Below, piece after piece: positions 6,339-6,395 of a stretch of DNA of 6,395 nucleotides. Position 1 is the stretch's first letter. Each line of letters begins with the position of its first letter. Below the pieces are notes generated by a model that was given only the letters and a program-made list of their open reading frames with translations, made no database searches and had not been told where the DNA came from. The stretch is taken from contig DLUN01000064.1 in assembly GCA_003444615.1 (NCBI GenBank), positions 5,361 to 11,755 of the forward strand, read 5' to 3'. This stretch comes from Syntrophomonas sp. GTDB lineage: Bacteria > Bacillota > Syntrophomonadia > Syntrophomonadales > Syntrophomonadaceae. Made by a program: the position numbers and the translations under genes.

Positions 6339-6345
6339 CCTCCTT
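6339..6345 (-). promoter_or_regulatory. Shine-Dalgarno site supporting the GTG start at 6330
   Basis: Read on the minus strand, a perfect AAGGAGG ends 8 nt before GTG at 6330-6328. The upstream ATG at 6390 has only 5 bases before it in this window, so its ribosome site cannot be judged. The 20 extra residues (MEHNYVEGISQPIWHKEDVE) precede the GT-A fold and match no motif I know. The site could also be a chance result of the Lys-Glu codons it covers, so the ATG stays possible. Confidence 0.65.
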
Positions 6346-6395
6346 GTGCCAGATAGGTTGAGATATGCCTTCTACATAGTTATGCTCCATTTGGG

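Overview
The window reads as chromosomal DNA of a low-to-mid G+C anaerobic Firmicute (Clostridia in the broad sense; a Syntrophomonadales- or Thermoanaerobacterales-like host is a guess). The main grounds are two perfect AAGGAGG Shine-Dalgarno sequences that decide gene starts, and a carbohydrate-enzyme set including a GH130 domain, a family well represented in such organisms. No rRNA, tRNA, CRISPR array or phage gene is visible.

Layout: (1) positions 1-99 are the last 32 codons of an unidentified plus-strand gene. (2) 159-1325 and 1318-2340 are two plus-strand genes overlapping by 8 bp: a GT-B, family GT4-like glycosyltransferase, and a protein with the motifs of the (alpha/alpha)6-barrel-like half that I know mostly as the C-terminal part of longer GT4 proteins. 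Here the two halves are separate, translationally coupled genes. (3) 2341-2799 is a 459-bp gap between convergent genes. It is filled by a noncoding, highly structured repeat element of about 365-394 bp. The element has 18-bp perfect terminal inverted repeats, extra copies of the end motif at a 29-bp period, an inner 23-bp inverted repeat, and at its centre two adjacent hairpins whose loops both carry CAGGATG, the CsrA-binding repeat motif. (4) 2800-6330 is a minus-strand gene of about 1176 codons. It encodes an unusual multidomain enzyme: an N-terminal GT-A glycosyltransferase-like domain (GT2/GT78/GT81-like fold), roughly 570 residues of unrecognised sequence, and a C-terminal GH130 five-bladed propeller of the mannoside phosphorylase/mannosidase type.

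How the parts may work together (inference): GT4 enzyme, barrel protein and GT-A/GH130 fusion look like a cytoplasmic system for building and trimming or phosphorolysing a mannose-containing oligo- or polysaccharide. No signal peptide or membrane segment is apparent in any of the three proteins. Known GH130 enzymes act on beta-mannosides (beta-1,2-oligomannans, mannosyl-glucose, mannosyl-GlcNAc), so a beta-mannan-like intracellular glycan is the most economical guess, but the sequence alone does not fix the substrate. The two most interesting items are the one-chain synthase/phosphorylase architecture, whose GT-A half lacks a recognisable DxD, and the small mobile-looking element carrying tandem CsrA-type hairpins in the 3' region of the GT4 operon.
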